A stretch of DNA of 64,000 nt from an uncultured Sphingomonas sp. (GTDB lineage Bacteria; Pseudomonadota; Alphaproteobacteria; Sphingomonadales; Sphingomonadaceae). The notes below the pieces were generated by a model that worked only from the letters and a program-made list of their open reading frames with translations, ran no database searches and was not told the DNA's origin. Where the stretch lies: NCBI GenBank assembly GCA_913777325.1, contig CAJYSA010000047.1, forward strand, positions 62,001 to 126,000. Reading direction: 5' to 3'. Below, in pieces: positions 55,876 through 64,000 of this stretch. Both the position numbers and the translations under genes were made by a program. Within the stretch, counting starts at the first letter, position 1. Each line of letters begins with the position of its first letter.

Positions 55876-56697
55876 TCACGCCGGTCGGGGAAGCCCCTGC
55901 GCCATCAGCATCTGCAATCCCGGCGGCTGCGCCTGCTGCAGCGACAGATCGCGCAACGGATCGGACGGGTCGGCGCGGAACGCCACCAGCCGGATGTGCG
56001 CGGCGACATAGGAATGGAGGAAACAGCTCTGAAAGATGCTGTCGCTCCACAGCCCGTTCAGCACATGCTCCATGTCCAGCGACAATTGCGCCATCAACTG
56101 TTGCGCGCCATCCGCGACCACCAGCACGCCGACCCCGGGCCAGCCGTCTCCGACGAAGCTCGCCGCTTCGCGATTGAACGGCACGGTCGGGCTGGCATGC
56201 TCTTCGCGATAGGCGATCCCGGCGACCGTCACGCCGCGTGCGCGTGCCGCCTCCATCTCCTCGGCGAACAGGTCGAACACCGCCGGGAACAGGTCGAACA
56301 GCACGATCTCCCGCGCCTCCGCGATCATCGATCGCGCGCGCTCGATGACATGCGCGACCGAGCGGAGCTGGAAGAACTCCTCGGCGCGGGTCGGCTGGTA
56401 GACCTGGCTCAGCGTCTTGAAGGCGTCCGCGTGGCGTCGATCGAAGTCGCGCTTGAGCGAGGCGAACAGCTCCGCCGGCGGGATCGGCGTGTAGGTGACC
56501 GGATCGCTGCTGTTGCTGGCGAGCAGCACGCCCTTCTGCTCCATCACCTTCAACGCCTGATAGACGTTGGCCGGCGCCTTCCCCACCCGCTGCGACAGGC
56601 GGTAGCCGGTGGCCGGCGCCTGTCGCAGCAACTCGGTGTAGAGCGACGATTCAAGATCGGTGAATCCGAAAGCGCTCAACGCGGTGTTCGGTGGCAT
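55876..56697 (-). CDS. TrmB-family transcriptional regulator
   Basis: A 273-residue regulator of the TrmB type. Residues 8-75 form a winged helix (FGFTDLESSLYTELLRQAP, then YRLSQRVGKAPANVYQALKV), and the rest resembles the TrmB C-terminal ligand-binding part (REIVLFDLFPAVFDLF and following). TrmB regulators usually respond to sugars in archaea and are rarer in proteobacteria. The ATG at 56697 is chosen because the helix-turn-helix begins soon after it; upstream frame has poor composition. A 17-base palindrome lies 17 bases before this start, suggesting autoregulation. Confidence 0.8.
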   Translation of the reverse strand: MPPNTALSAFGFTDLESSLYTELLRQAPATGYRLSQRVGKAPANVYQALKVMEQKGVLLASNSSDPVTYTPIPPAELFASLKRDFDRRHADAFKTLSQVYQPTRAEEFFQLRSVAHVIERARSMIAEAREIVLFDLFPAVFDLFAEEMEAARARGVTVAGIAYREEHASPTVPFNREAASFVGDGWPGVGVLVVADGAQQLMAQLSLDMEHVLNGLWSDSIFQSCFLHSYVAAHIRLVAFRADPSDPLRDLSLQQAQPPGLQMLMAQGLPRPA

Positions 56698-56713
56698 GGG
56701 GTACTCCGGATCA

Positions 56714-56730
56714 TATTGGCGGGGCCAATA
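56714..56730. promoter_or_regulatory. Palindrome upstream of the TrmB-type regulator
   Basis: TATTGGCGGGGCCAATA is a perfect inverted repeat with 7-base arms and a GGG centre, directly before the regulator gene. Its size and place fit an operator for the encoded winged-helix protein. Confidence 0.55.
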
Positions 56731-56837
56731 CGCAGCCGCCCGCATCGTGATGATAGCAGAACGAACCGCCGGAAAACAGCAACCTACGCCACCATCGCCA
56801 CGGACTGCACGCCAGCCTTGCGGCCGTGCGCCCATCA

Positions 56838-56870
56838 CGAAAAAGGCCGCCCCGTCACCGGAGCGGCCTC
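56838..56870 (-). terminator. Terminator of the rpsM-rplQ operon
   Basis: Read leftward, an 11-bp stem (AGGCCGCTCCG with CGGGGCGGCCT, one wobble pair) with a GTGA loop is followed by TTTTTC. It lies 24 bases after the rplQ stop. Confidence 0.85.
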
Positions 56871-56893
56871 TTGATCGCGACGCGGTCACCCGA

Positions 56894-57319
56894 TCAGGCG
56901 GCGGCGTCGAAATCCTCGTCGTCGTTCATGACCGGACCCGAATCCTGGCCCTTCGCCGAGACGTCGCGGTCGACGAACTCGATGATCGCCATCGGCGAGG
57001 CGTCCGACGCGCGGATGCCGGCCTTGATGATGCGGGTATAGCCGCCGTTGCGATCGGCGTAGCGCTTCGCGAGCACGTCGAACAGCTTCACGAGCTGCGC
57101 GTCGTCCAGCAGGCGGGCATGTGCCAGACGGCGGTTCGACAGGCCGCCCTTCTTGCCCAGCGTCACCAGCTTCTCGATGTACGGACGCAGTTCCTTCGCC
57201 TTGGCGACGGTGGTGGTGATCTGCTCATGCTTGATGAGCGCGGCCGACATGTTGCGGAACAGCGCGATGCGATGTGCCGAGGTACGCTGCAGCTTACGAC
57301 CGCCTACACGATGGCGCAT
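56894..57319 (-). CDS. rplQ: 50S ribosomal protein bL17
   Basis: A 141-residue protein starting [20 protein letters not shown], the invariant N-terminus of bL17, with [15 protein letters not shown] after it. The C-terminal 20 residues are an acidic extension common in alphaproteobacteria. It is the last gene of the alpha operon, separated from rpoA by an unusually long spacer. Confidence 0.97.
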   Translation of the reverse strand: MRHRVGGRKLQRTSAHRIALFRNMSAALIKHEQITTTVAKAKELRPYIEKLVTLGKKGGLSNRRLAHARLLDDAQLVKLFDVLAKRYADRNGGYTRIIKAGIRASDASPMAIIEFVDRDVSAKGQDSGPVMNDDEDFDAAA

Positions 57320-57550
57320 GATTGTCTTCCTTCTCGTTCGTCAGGGGGCCGTTTGACGGAAACCCCGGGACAGGTGGGGACGGTAGGCCCACCCGGATTG
57401 CCGTCGCCCGTGCGCAAGGCAGGGGCCCATGTCTGGTTCGGCGTGCGGGACGCCGGTTGTTGTCGCAGGAGCTGGCCGGGTGGCGACGCGGCGGAGCCGC
57501 GTCGTCGGTCGGGGCGGCTTGCCGCCCCGCCGGCCGGGCTTTCGCCGTCT

Positions 57551-57573
57551 CGCGGATAGCATCGCTATCCGCG
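57551..57573 (-). other. Hairpin directly after rpoA
   Basis: CGCGGATAGC and its exact complement GCTATCCGCG form a perfect 10-bp stem with a 3-base loop, six bases after the rpoA stop. No T run follows, so it is not a classical terminator; it may stabilise the rpoA mRNA end or mark an RNA processing point in the 260-base rpoA-rplQ gap. Confidence 0.5.
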
Positions 57574-57579
57574 TGCGGC

Positions 57580-58644
57580 TTAGCCCATGATCTCCTGTTC
57601 CAGCTTCTTGGCCACTTCCTCGATGTTCTCGGGCGGCCAGCCGGGGATTTCCATGCCCAGTCGCAGCCCCATCGAGGACAGCACTTCCTTGATCTCGTTG
57701 AGCGACTTGCGGCCGAAGTTCGGCGTGCGCAGCATCTCGGCCTCGGTCTTGCCGACCAGATCGCCGATATAGATGATGTTGTCGTTCTTGAGGCAGTTGG
57801 CCGAACGGACCGACAGTTCCAGCTCGTCGACCTTCTTGAGCAGGTAACGGTTGATCTGCGCGGTGTCGCTGGGTGCTTCGCCACCCGTCGCCGCCGGGGC
57901 CGCGACGCCGATCGGCGCCGAACGGGTGACCGACGAATCATCGAAGTGAACGAACAGCGCGAGCTGGTCCTGAAGGATGCGACCGGCATAGCCGACCGCG
58001 TCTTCCGGGGTCACGGTGCCGTCGGTCTCGATCGTCAGCGTCAGCTTGTCGTAATCCAGGTCCTGACCGACGCGGGTCGGGTCGACCTTGTACGACACCT
58101 GGCGCACCGGCGAATAGAGCGCGTCGACCGGGATCAGCCCGATCGGCGCATCCGCCGGACGGTTGTTCACCGCCGCGACATAGCCCTTGCCGACATCGGC
58201 GGTCAGTTCCATGTTGAACGTCGCGCCGTCGTCGAGGTGGCAGATGACCAGCTCGGGGTTCATCACCTCGATATCGCCCGAGACCGCGATGTCGCCGGCC
58301 TTCACCTCGGCCGGACCGGTCGCGGAAAGCTGGAGGCGCTTCGGGCCTTCGCCCTGCATCTTGAGCGCGATCTGCTTCACGTTCAGGACGATGTCGGTCA
58401 CGTCCTCGCGAACGCCCGCCAGCGAGCTGAACTCGTGCAGCACGTTCTCGATCTTGATCGACGTCACCGCCGCGCCCTGCAGCGACGACAGCAGCACGCG
58501 GCGAAGCGCGTTGCCAAGCGTCAGGCCGAAGCCACGCTCCAGCGGCTCGGCGATGAAGGTCGCCTTGCGCTTGCCGTCACCGCTCTTTTTCTCGAGCTGG
58601 TTGGGCTTCTTCAGTTCTTGCCAGTTCTTTGCGTTGACAGACAA
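57580..58644 (-). CDS. rpoA: RNA polymerase subunit alpha
   Basis: A 354-residue subunit that dimerises to start RNA polymerase assembly. The N-terminal domain has [20 protein letters not shown] and the C-terminal domain has [20 protein letters not shown] and [12 protein letters not shown]. The true start is TTG at 58644 (giving [14 protein letters not shown]), which fits the sphingomonad RpoA N-terminus and has GGGGACGAG before it; a longer reading from an upstream ATG is not credible. Confidence 0.96.
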   Translation of the reverse strand: MSVNAKNWQELKKPNQLEKKSGDGKRKATFIAEPLERGFGLTLGNALRRVLLSSLQGAAVTSIKIENVLHEFSSLAGVREDVTDIVLNVKQIALKMQGEGPKRLQLSATGPAEVKAGDIAVSGDIEVMNPELVICHLDDGATFNMELTADVGKGYVAAVNNRPADAPIGLIPVDALYSPVRQVSYKVDPTRVGQDLDYDKLTLTIETDGTVTPEDAVGYAGRILQDQLALFVHFDDSSVTRSAPIGVAAPAATGGEAPSDTAQINRYLLKKVDELELSVRSANCLKNDNIIYIGDLVGKTEAEMLRTPNFGRKSLNEIKEVLSSMGLRLGMEIPGWPPENIEEVAKKLEQEIMG

Positions 58645-58738
58645 GCTCTCGTCCCCTGGGGTTGGGCTCCCCCGCACGAGCGGGAGCGCCGGAGTATAAG
58701 ACGCGACCGCTCGTCAGCGGTCGCGCGAAGAAGAACGA

Positions 58739-59128
58739 TCAGACGCGACGACGCTTGGACGGACGCACGCCGTTGTGCGGGATCGAGGTCACGTCGCGGA
58801 TCGACGTGATCTGGAAACCGACCGCCTGCAGCGCGCGCAGCGCCGACTCGCGGCCCGAACCCGGACCCTTCACCTCGACCTCGAGCGTGCGGACGCCGTG
58901 CTCGGCGGCCTTCTTGCCCGCGTCTTCCGCTGCGACCTGTGCCGCATACGGGGTCGACTTGCGGCTGCCCTTGAAGCCCATCATGCCAGCCGACGACCAG
59001 CTGATCGCATTGCCCTGCGCATCGGTGATGGTGATCATGGTGTTGTTGAAGCTGGCGTTCACGTGCGCGACGCCCGCGGTGATGTTCTTGCGCTCGCGCC
59101 GACGAATGCGCTGCGGTGCCTGTGCCAT
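58739..59128 (-). CDS. rpsK: 30S ribosomal protein uS11
   Basis: A 129-residue protein with [20 protein letters not shown] at the N-terminus and the [19 protein letters not shown] and [12 protein letters not shown] ends. Length and order (rpsM-rpsK-rpoA-rplQ) are normal. Confidence 0.98.
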   Translation of the reverse strand: MAQAPQRIRRRERKNITAGVAHVNASFNNTMITITDAQGNAISWSSAGMMGFKGSRKSTPYAAQVAAEDAGKKAAEHGVRTLEVEVKGPGSGRESALRALQAVGFQITSIRDVTSIPHNGVRPSKRRRV

Positions 59129-59210
59129 ATGGTATTCCTGACCTTATCTTACAACGTGGCCGGGAGGCGCGAACCTGCGACCGGCCAACGGAGAGGAAGT
59201 GCGCTGACGC

Positions 59211-59579
59211 TTACTTCTTCTTGCCGGCGATCGGCTTGGCCTTGCCCTTGCGGGTGCGCGCATTGGTGTGCGTGCGCTGGCCGCGAACCGGCAGGCCCTT
59301 GCGGTGACGCAGGCCACGGTAGCAGGCCAGATCCATCAGGCGCTTGATGTTCATCGCGGTCTCGCGACGCAGATCACCCTCGACCGTGTGGTCGGCGTCG
59401 ATCGTCTCGCGGATCTGCAGCACTTCCTGATCGCTCAGGTCCTGCACGCGGCGGTCTGCGGCGATGTTCAGCTTCGTGGTGATTTCCAGCGCCTTGGCCG
59501 GACCGATGCCGTGGATATAGGTCAGCGCGATCAGAACGCGCTTGTTGGTCGGGATATTGACACCCGCGATACGTGCCAT
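59211..59579 (-). CDS. rpsM: 30S ribosomal protein uS13
   Basis: A 122-residue protein starting [20 protein letters not shown] at the ATG at 59579; the open frame before it is not coding. The end [14 protein letters not shown] is conserved. It heads the alpha operon here. Confidence 0.98.
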   Translation of the reverse strand: MARIAGVNIPTNKRVLIALTYIHGIGPAKALEITTKLNIAADRRVQDLSDQEVLQIRETIDADHTVEGDLRRETAMNIKRLMDLACYRGLRHRKGLPVRGQRTHTNARTRKGKAKPIAGKKK

Positions 59580-59744
59580 GAACTTGTTCTCCTGTGCTCC
59601 ACGGGATGCGGCATGGCTGCCACGCACCCCATCTCGTCGCATTGCGCTTCCGTGCCTCCGCTTCCCGGTATCTCGTCCGCGAACGCGGCAAGACGGCAGG
59701 CACGATCGTGCCGCCGGGAATCGGTGGGTTGGAAGGATGAGCGG

Positions 59745-60011
59745 TTAGGCGCGCGGTAACGTCGTGTCAAGCGACGGGTTCCCACGCTCTCGCTCGATTC
59801 GCCGCAGCTGGCCCCAACGCCGCAACGCGACGACGAACCACGCCAGCTCGACCAGGCCGAACGGCCAGGCGCCCTGCAGAAAGCCATAGGCCGATCCGAG
59901 CAGACAGCCGATCGCGAACAGCAGCGTCCAGATCGCCGCGCGCGCCTCCAGTGCATAGCAGACCAGGGTGAAGCTGACGGCGAAAAGCCCGAAGGCGGAA
60001 AGCGCATCCAT
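59745..60011 (-). CDS. Small membrane protein of unknown function
   Basis: An 88-residue protein started at the ATG at 60011. Two or three hydrophobic stretches (SAFGLFAVSFTLVCYALE, IWTLLFAIGCLLGSAYGFLQ, FGLVELAWFVVALRRW) make it an inner-membrane protein, with a basic C-terminal tail. It is inserted between adk and rpsM on the same strand. Similar small proteins of this shape are frequent in proteobacteria but have no known role. Confidence 0.6.
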   Translation of the reverse strand: MDALSAFGLFAVSFTLVCYALEARAAIWTLLFAIGCLLGSAYGFLQGAWPFGLVELAWFVVALRRWGQLRRIERERGNPSLDTTLPRA

Positions 60012-60059
60012 CCACGAACTTGTGGCCGACACGTGGCGGCAGGGCCACCCCATCGCGCC

Positions 60060-60102
60060 GAAAAAGAAAGGGCCGGCGGAGGACAGGGAACCTCCGCCGG
60101 CC
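60060..60102 (-). terminator. Intrinsic terminator downstream of adk
   Basis: Read leftward, a perfect 12-bp stem (GGCCGGCGGAGG and its complement; plus-strand positions 60071-60082 and 60091-60102) with an 8-base loop is followed by CTTTCTTTTTC. It separates the secY-adk transcript from the rpsM operon and lies before the small membrane gene. Confidence 0.88.
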
Positions 60103-60253
60103 ATCGGCGCCCTTCGGGAGTTCAGGCGACGATCAGGGCCGTCGCCTTCAGGGGAGAGGAGCGACGGGGCAGCGTCTGTCTCGCTGCCGACCCGATCGTC
60201 TCTACACCGCCACACCCCACGATCGCGTTACGCGACCATGAACTTTCGGTCAC

Positions 60254-60910
60254 TTATCGCGTCGACGCCGTCTCCAGGATGGCTTCGATCTCGGTGGTGA
60301 CCGCATCCATGTCGCCCATGCCGTCGACGCGCGTCACCAGCCCGCGCGCTTCGTAGATCGGGATGATCGGCGCGGTCTTGGCGCGATATTCCGCCATGCG
60401 GGTGCGCACCGTCTCTTCATTGTCGTCGGGGCGACGCTTGAAATCATGCGCGCCGCACACGTCGCAGGTGTCCGCGACCTTCGGCTGCTTGAAGCGGTCG
60501 TGATAGCCGGCCCCGCAATTGCCGCAGGTGAAGCGGCCGACGATCCGCTCGACCAGCGCATCCTCGTTCACCTCCAGCTCGATCACCGCGTCGAGCACCT
60601 GCCCCCGCTCGTCGAGCAGCAGGTCGAGCGCCTCGGCCTGGGCGGCGGTGCGCGGATAGCCGTCGAAGATCGCGCCCTTGCCGGTGCCCGCGTCCAGTCG
60701 CTCGCCGATCAGCGCGGAGACGATCGCGTCGCTGACCAGCTCGCCGGCCTCCATCACCGCCTTGGCCTGCAGCCCCACCGGCGTCCCCGCCTTCACCGCG
60801 GCGCGCAGCATGTCGCCCGTCGACAGCTGCACCATCCCGTGATGCTCGACCAGTCGCTGCGCCTGGGTTCCCTTGCCCGCCCCTGGCGGCCCCAGCAGAA
60901 TGATGTTCAC
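60254..60910 (-). CDS. adk: Adenylate kinase
   Basis: A 218-residue kinase that interconverts AMP, ADP and ATP. The P-loop is GPPGAGKGTQ. The LID carries four Cys (CGNCGAGYHD and CDVCGAHD), i.e. a zinc-binding long-type enzyme. The start is GTG at 60910 (VNIILLGPP); readings from further upstream are not credible. Confidence 0.96.
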   Translation of the reverse strand: MNIILLGPPGAGKGTQAQRLVEHHGMVQLSTGDMLRAAVKAGTPVGLQAKAVMEAGELVSDAIVSALIGERLDAGTGKGAIFDGYPRTAAQAEALDLLLDERGQVLDAVIELEVNEDALVERIVGRFTCGNCGAGYHDRFKQPKVADTCDVCGAHDFKRRPDDNEETVRTRMAEYRAKTAPIIPIYEARGLVTRVDGMGDMDAVTTEIEAILETASTR

Positions 60911-60950
60911 CGAACTCTCCCCTTCTCGCCCGTCCCTGTCGGGCATGATC

Positions 60951-62297
60951 TCAGCGTCGACGCGCGCCCTTCAGCTTCGCCTTCTTGATCAGGTCGCCAT
61001 ATTGATGCGCCAGCAGGTGCGACTGGATCTGCGTCACCGTGTCCATCGTCACGTTGACGACGATCAACAGGCTGGTGCCGCCCAGATAGAAGGGGATCGA
61101 CAGCGCCGACACCAGATATTCGGGCACCACGCAGATGAAGGTCAGATAGGCCGCACCGATCACGGTGATGCGCGTCAGCACGTAATCGAAATAGCTCTCG
61201 GTGTTCTTGCCGGGACGGATGCCCGGGATGAACCCGCCATAGCGCTTCAGGTTCTCCGCCGTCTCCTCGGGGTTGAAGACCACCGCGGTGTAGAAGAACG
61301 AGAAGAAGATGATGCCCGCGGCATACAGCGCCATGTACACGGGCGAGCCGTGCTGGAGATACTGGTTCAGCCCGATCAGGATGTCGCCGAAGCGGCTCTC
61401 GCCCGCGACGCGGTTGCCCGCGAACTGCGTGATCGTCAGCGGCAGCAGCAGCAGCGACGACGCGAAGATCGGCGGGATCACGCCGGCGGTGTTGATCTTG
61501 AGCGGCAGGTGGCTGCGATCAGCCTGCATGCCGCGCTGGGTCTGACGCTTCGGATATTGGATCAGGATGCGACGCTGCGCGCGTTCCATGAAGCAGATCA
61601 GCAGGATCAGCCCGACGACAACCAGGATGATCGCGATGATCGATACCGGGCTGGTCGATCCCGATCGTCCGCCCTCCAGCAGGTTGAGCAGCGTCGTCGG
61701 AAGATGCGCGACGATGCCGGCCATGATGATCAGCGACACGCCATTGCCGATGCCGCGGCTGGTGATCTGCTCACCCAGCCACATCAGGAACATCGTGCCG
61801 CCGATCAGCGAGATCACCGCGCCGACGCGGAACAGCATCCCCGGCTCGATCACCGCGCCGCCGGCTTCCAGCCCGCGCGCAATGAAATAGCCCTGCACCG
61901 CGGTCAGCCCGACCGTGCCGTAGCGGGTGTACTGGTTCAGCTTCTTGCGGCCCGACTCGCCTTCCTTCTTGATCGCGGCGAGCTGCGGGCTGAGCGACGT
62001 CGCGAGCTGCACCACAATCGAGGCGGTGATGTACGGCATCACGCCCAGCGCGATCAGCGACGCGCGCGACAGCGACCCGCCCGAGAAGGTGTTGAAGAAG
62101 TCGAGCACGCCGCCCTTCATCCGCTCGGCCAGCACGCCGAGCTGCGTCGGGTCGATGCCCGGCAGCGGGACGTAGCTGAGCAGACGGAAGACGATCAGCG
62201 CGCCGATCGTGAACCACAGTCGCTTCTTGAGGTCGGTAGCCTGCGAGAACTTCGCGAGGCTGATGCTCTGCGCCATCTGGTCGGCTGCGGATGCCAT
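60951..62297 (-). CDS. secY: Protein translocase subunit SecY
   Basis: A 448-residue channel of the Sec translocon with ten membrane segments. Family stretches are LLSYVPLPGIDPTQL, the plug and pore region after residue 60, GYFIARGLEAGGAVIEPG, and the cytosolic-loop motifs YPKRQTQRG and NPEETAENLKRYGGFIPGIRPG. It is usually co-transcribed with rplO; here an apparent terminator lies between. Confidence 0.97.
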   Translation of the reverse strand: MASAADQMAQSISLAKFSQATDLKKRLWFTIGALIVFRLLSYVPLPGIDPTQLGVLAERMKGGVLDFFNTFSGGSLSRASLIALGVMPYITASIVVQLATSLSPQLAAIKKEGESGRKKLNQYTRYGTVGLTAVQGYFIARGLEAGGAVIEPGMLFRVGAVISLIGGTMFLMWLGEQITSRGIGNGVSLIIMAGIVAHLPTTLLNLLEGGRSGSTSPVSIIAIILVVVGLILLICFMERAQRRILIQYPKRQTQRGMQADRSHLPLKINTAGVIPPIFASSLLLLPLTITQFAGNRVAGESRFGDILIGLNQYLQHGSPVYMALYAAGIIFFSFFYTAVVFNPEETAENLKRYGGFIPGIRPGKNTESYFDYVLTRITVIGAAYLTFICVVPEYLVSALSIPFYLGGTSLLIVVNVTMDTVTQIQSHLLAHQYGDLIKKAKLKGARRR

Positions 62298-62471
62298 CGT
62301 ATCGGTGTATCCTGGAAACGAAAAACGGCGGGATGCGTTTGCCCCGCCCCGCCGCTCATATAGGCGCTTGGCGCGCCTTGTCTAACCCGGTCGGGGGCGA
62401 ACGGTCGGAAAGCCGGATGGGAGACGGTACGGGGCGAGCGACGAACGCCCGCGACACCCGCAACCGGCCCG

Positions 62472-62510
62472 AAAACGAAAAAGGGGCGTGGACGGTGCCC
62501 ACACCCCTTT
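62472..62510 (-). terminator. Terminator-like hairpin between rplO and secY
   Basis: Read leftward, a 12-bp stem with one wobble pair (AAAGGGGTGTGG, plus-strand 62499-62510, with CCACGCCCCTTT, 62480-62491) and a 7-base loop is followed by a further TT and CGTTTTC. It is 11 bases downstream of rplO, so it may end or attenuate the ribosomal transcript before secY. Confidence 0.75.
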
Positions 62511-62520
62511 CGAATCGGCG

Positions 62521-63042
62521 TTACGCCTGCTTGCGCGCGGCCTGCGCGGTGCGGTGCTTGGCCTTGGCCTTCTCCGCCGCCGGCACGATCTCCGGCACGG
62601 TGACCGAGCCACCGGCCGTTTCGATCGCCTCGCGCGCCGACGCCGAGACGCCCGCGACGGTGAAGTTCAGCTTCGCCGAATACTCGCCCTTGGCGAGCAC
62701 GCGGACGCCGTCCTTGCCACCGCGCGCCAGGCCCGCGGCCTTCAGCGCGGCGTGATCGATGTCGGTGCCGGTCAGCTTGCCCGAATCGATCGCCTTCTGG
62801 ATCGCGCCCAGGTTCACCTCGGCATAATCCTTGGCGAAGATGTTGTTGAAGCCGCGCTTCGGCAAACGCATGTGAAGCGGCATCTGGCCGCCCTCGAAGC
62901 CCGCGATCGACACGCCTTCACGGCTCTTCTGACCCTTGACGCCGCGGCCGCCGGTCTTGCCCTTGCCAGAGCCGATGCCGCGACCGACGCGGATCTTGCG
63001 GTGACGGGCGCCCTGGTTGTCGCTGAGTTCGTTGAGCTTCAT
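62521..63042 (-). CDS. rplO: 50S ribosomal protein uL15
   Basis: A 173-residue protein with [40 protein letters not shown] and [18 protein letters not shown] near its start, all conserved in uL15. The ATG at 63042 is chosen over a GTG three codons earlier because the family begins MKL. The C-terminal 20 residues ([12 protein letters not shown]) are a basic extension. Confidence 0.96.
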   Translation of the reverse strand: MKLNELSDNQGARHRKIRVGRGIGSGKGKTGGRGVKGQKSREGVSIAGFEGGQMPLHMRLPKRGFNNIFAKDYAEVNLGAIQKAIDSGKLTGTDIDHAALKAAGLARGGKDGVRVLAKGEYSAKLNFTVAGVSASAREAIETAGGSVTVPEIVPAAEKAKAKHRTAQAARKQA

Positions 63043-63152
63043 GTTATGCACTCGCTTTCGCTTTGTTCGCGCTGAGGAAAGATCGAAAAAATAAGGAAGG
63101 GGGCCGATTAGCCCCCTTGCCTCATCTTGTCACCAGTGAAGTGGTGAAGGGC

Positions 63153-63332
63153 TCAGCCCTCCAGCACCTCGACCATGTGCTGCACCTTGCGGATCATGCC
63201 GCGGACCGACTCGGTATCTTCGAGTTCGGACACCTTGTGCATCTTGTTCAGGCCCAGCCCGACCAGGGTCGCGCGCTGGTCCTTGGTGCGCCGGATCGGC
63301 GATCCGGTCTGCTTCACCTTGATGGTCGCCAT
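63153..63332 (-). CDS. rpmD: 50S ribosomal protein uL30
   Basis: A 59-residue protein reading [20 protein letters not shown], then [20 protein letters not shown], the complete and unmistakable uL30 sequence. It lies between rpsE and rplO as in the spc operon. Confidence 0.97.
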   Translation of the reverse strand: MATIKVKQTGSPIRRTKDQRATLVGLGLNKMHKVSELEDTESVRGMIRKVQHMVEVLEG

Positions 63333-63338
63333 GTCGCC

Positions 63339-64000
63339 TTACTCCACCACGGCCGCGGCATCCGCCTCGGCGGTCTGCGCATCGGCACCGTGCGCGCGGC
63401 CCAGCAGGTCGGCGATCTTCTTGCCGCGACGCTGTGCCACCGACTTCGGCGAGGTCTGGTTGCCCAGCGCCTCGAACGTCGCACGGATCATGTTGTACGG
63501 GTTCGACGTACCGACCGACTTGGTCACCACGTCATGCACGCCCAGGCTCTCGAAGACGGCGCGCATCGGGCCGCCCGCGATGATCCCGGTGCCCTGCGGC
63601 GCCGAACGGACGGTCACGCGACCGGCACCGAAGTGGCCGTTGCCGTCGTGGTGCAGCGTGCGGCCTTCCTTCAGCGGCACGCGCATCATCTTCTTCTTGG
63701 CAGCGGCGGTCGCCTTGGAGATCGCCTCCGGCACTTCGCGTGCCTTGCCGTGACCGAAACCGACGCGGCCCTTGCCGTCGCCCACGACGACCAGCGCCGC
63801 GAAGCCGAAGCGCTTACCGCCCTTCACCGTCTTCGAGACGCGGTTGATGTGGACCAGCTTCTCGATCAGCTCTTCGCCGCCGTCGTCCTGGCCACCGCGA
63901 CGATCGTCACGACGACCGCCACGGCCGTCGCGACCGCCACCACGGTTGCCGCCGGGGCCGCCACGACCGCCGCCCGGGCCACCGCGACCACGGCCGCCGC
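63339..64000 (-). CDS. rpsE: 30S ribosomal protein uS5 (partial), with Gly/Arg-rich extension
   Basis: The frame continues past the right edge, so the start is outside. The ribosomal body begins at [20 protein letters not shown] (near 63870) and runs through [34 protein letters not shown] and [17 protein letters not shown]. Before it are more than 40 visible residues made almost only of Gly, Arg and Asp ([17 protein letters not shown] and similar), an RGG-like tail absent from the E. coli protein. Order rpsE-rpmD-rplO is normal. Confidence 0.95.
   Translation of the reverse strand, partial: GGRGRGGPGGGRGGPGGNRGGGRDGRGGRRDDRRGGQDDGGEELIEKLVHINRVSKTVKGGKRFGFAALVVVGDGKGRVGFGHGKAREVPEAISKATAAAKKKMMRVPLKEGRTLHHDGNGHFGAGRVTVRSAPQGTGIIAGGPMRAVFESLGVHDVVTKSVGTSNPYNMIRATFEALGNQTSPKSVAQRRGKKIADLLGRAHGADAQTAEADAAAVVE

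Overview
This window is high-GC alphaproteobacterial DNA, most likely from Sphingomonas or a close relative in the Sphingomonadales. The reasons are its GC-rich codon third positions, the gene neighbourhoods (xerD-accA, aroK-aroB, dnaG-rpoD, the S13-S11-RpoA-L17 cluster), the TonB-era envelope genes such as a TorF-type porin, and dispersed palindromes of the TTCGACAAGCTCAG kind that are common in sphingomonad genomes. No species name can be read from the sequence.

Positions 1 to about 16.6 kb are one end of a temperate tailed-phage prophage. A leftward early operon runs from a Cro-like gene (11.33 kb) through HTH proteins, a DNA methyltransferase, a CHC2/Toprim primase, a GapR-like DUF2312 protein and a D5/P4-type helicase, then a likely late regulator and the Nu1/GpA terminase pair; the large subunit leaves the window at base 1. 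Almost every junction in this operon is a 4-base stop/start overlap. A CI-like, LexA-type repressor is transcribed rightward, and four 19-bp palindromes (two on each side of it) form a complete operator set. A rightward operon (12.1-15.0 kb) carries two tiny membrane proteins, three unknown proteins, an AlpA-like excisionase candidate and a tyrosine integrase. Beyond the integrase, in visibly lower-GC DNA and on the opposite strand, lies a translationally coupled pair encoding a stripped-down DprA-like (SLOG) protein and a ComF-like phosphoribosyltransferase. This is the best candidate for a little-described system, plausibly phage defence. A tRNA-Cys follows.

From 16.7 kb the DNA is chromosomal. 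It contains a cobalamin-riboswitch-controlled btuFCD transporter, a MutT Nudix hydrolase, two Flp pilins, accA, xerD, aroK-aroB, a serine hydrolase, ftsB, eno, a four-gene cluster of small membrane and helical proteins, an APH-type kinase, greA and an unusual car operon. In that operon a DUF4177 gene sits between carA and carB, and carA itself contains an in-frame palindromic repeat.

The 37-49 kb stretch holds yqeY, a DUF559 nuclease bracketed by inverted repeats, dnaG-rpoD, a MoxR ATPase/VWA pair and an Mfd-type helicase with some unusual motifs. From 49 to 57 kb come FadL, a two-gene beta-oxidation operon, a putative porin, small membrane proteins and a TrmB-type regulator with a palindrome just upstream of its start. 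The right end, read leftward, is the ribosomal-protein region: rpsE (partial, with a Gly/Arg-rich extension), rpmD, rplO, secY, adk, rpsM, rpsK, rpoA and rplQ, interrupted by several intrinsic terminators. No rRNA operon, CRISPR array or insertion sequence was seen.
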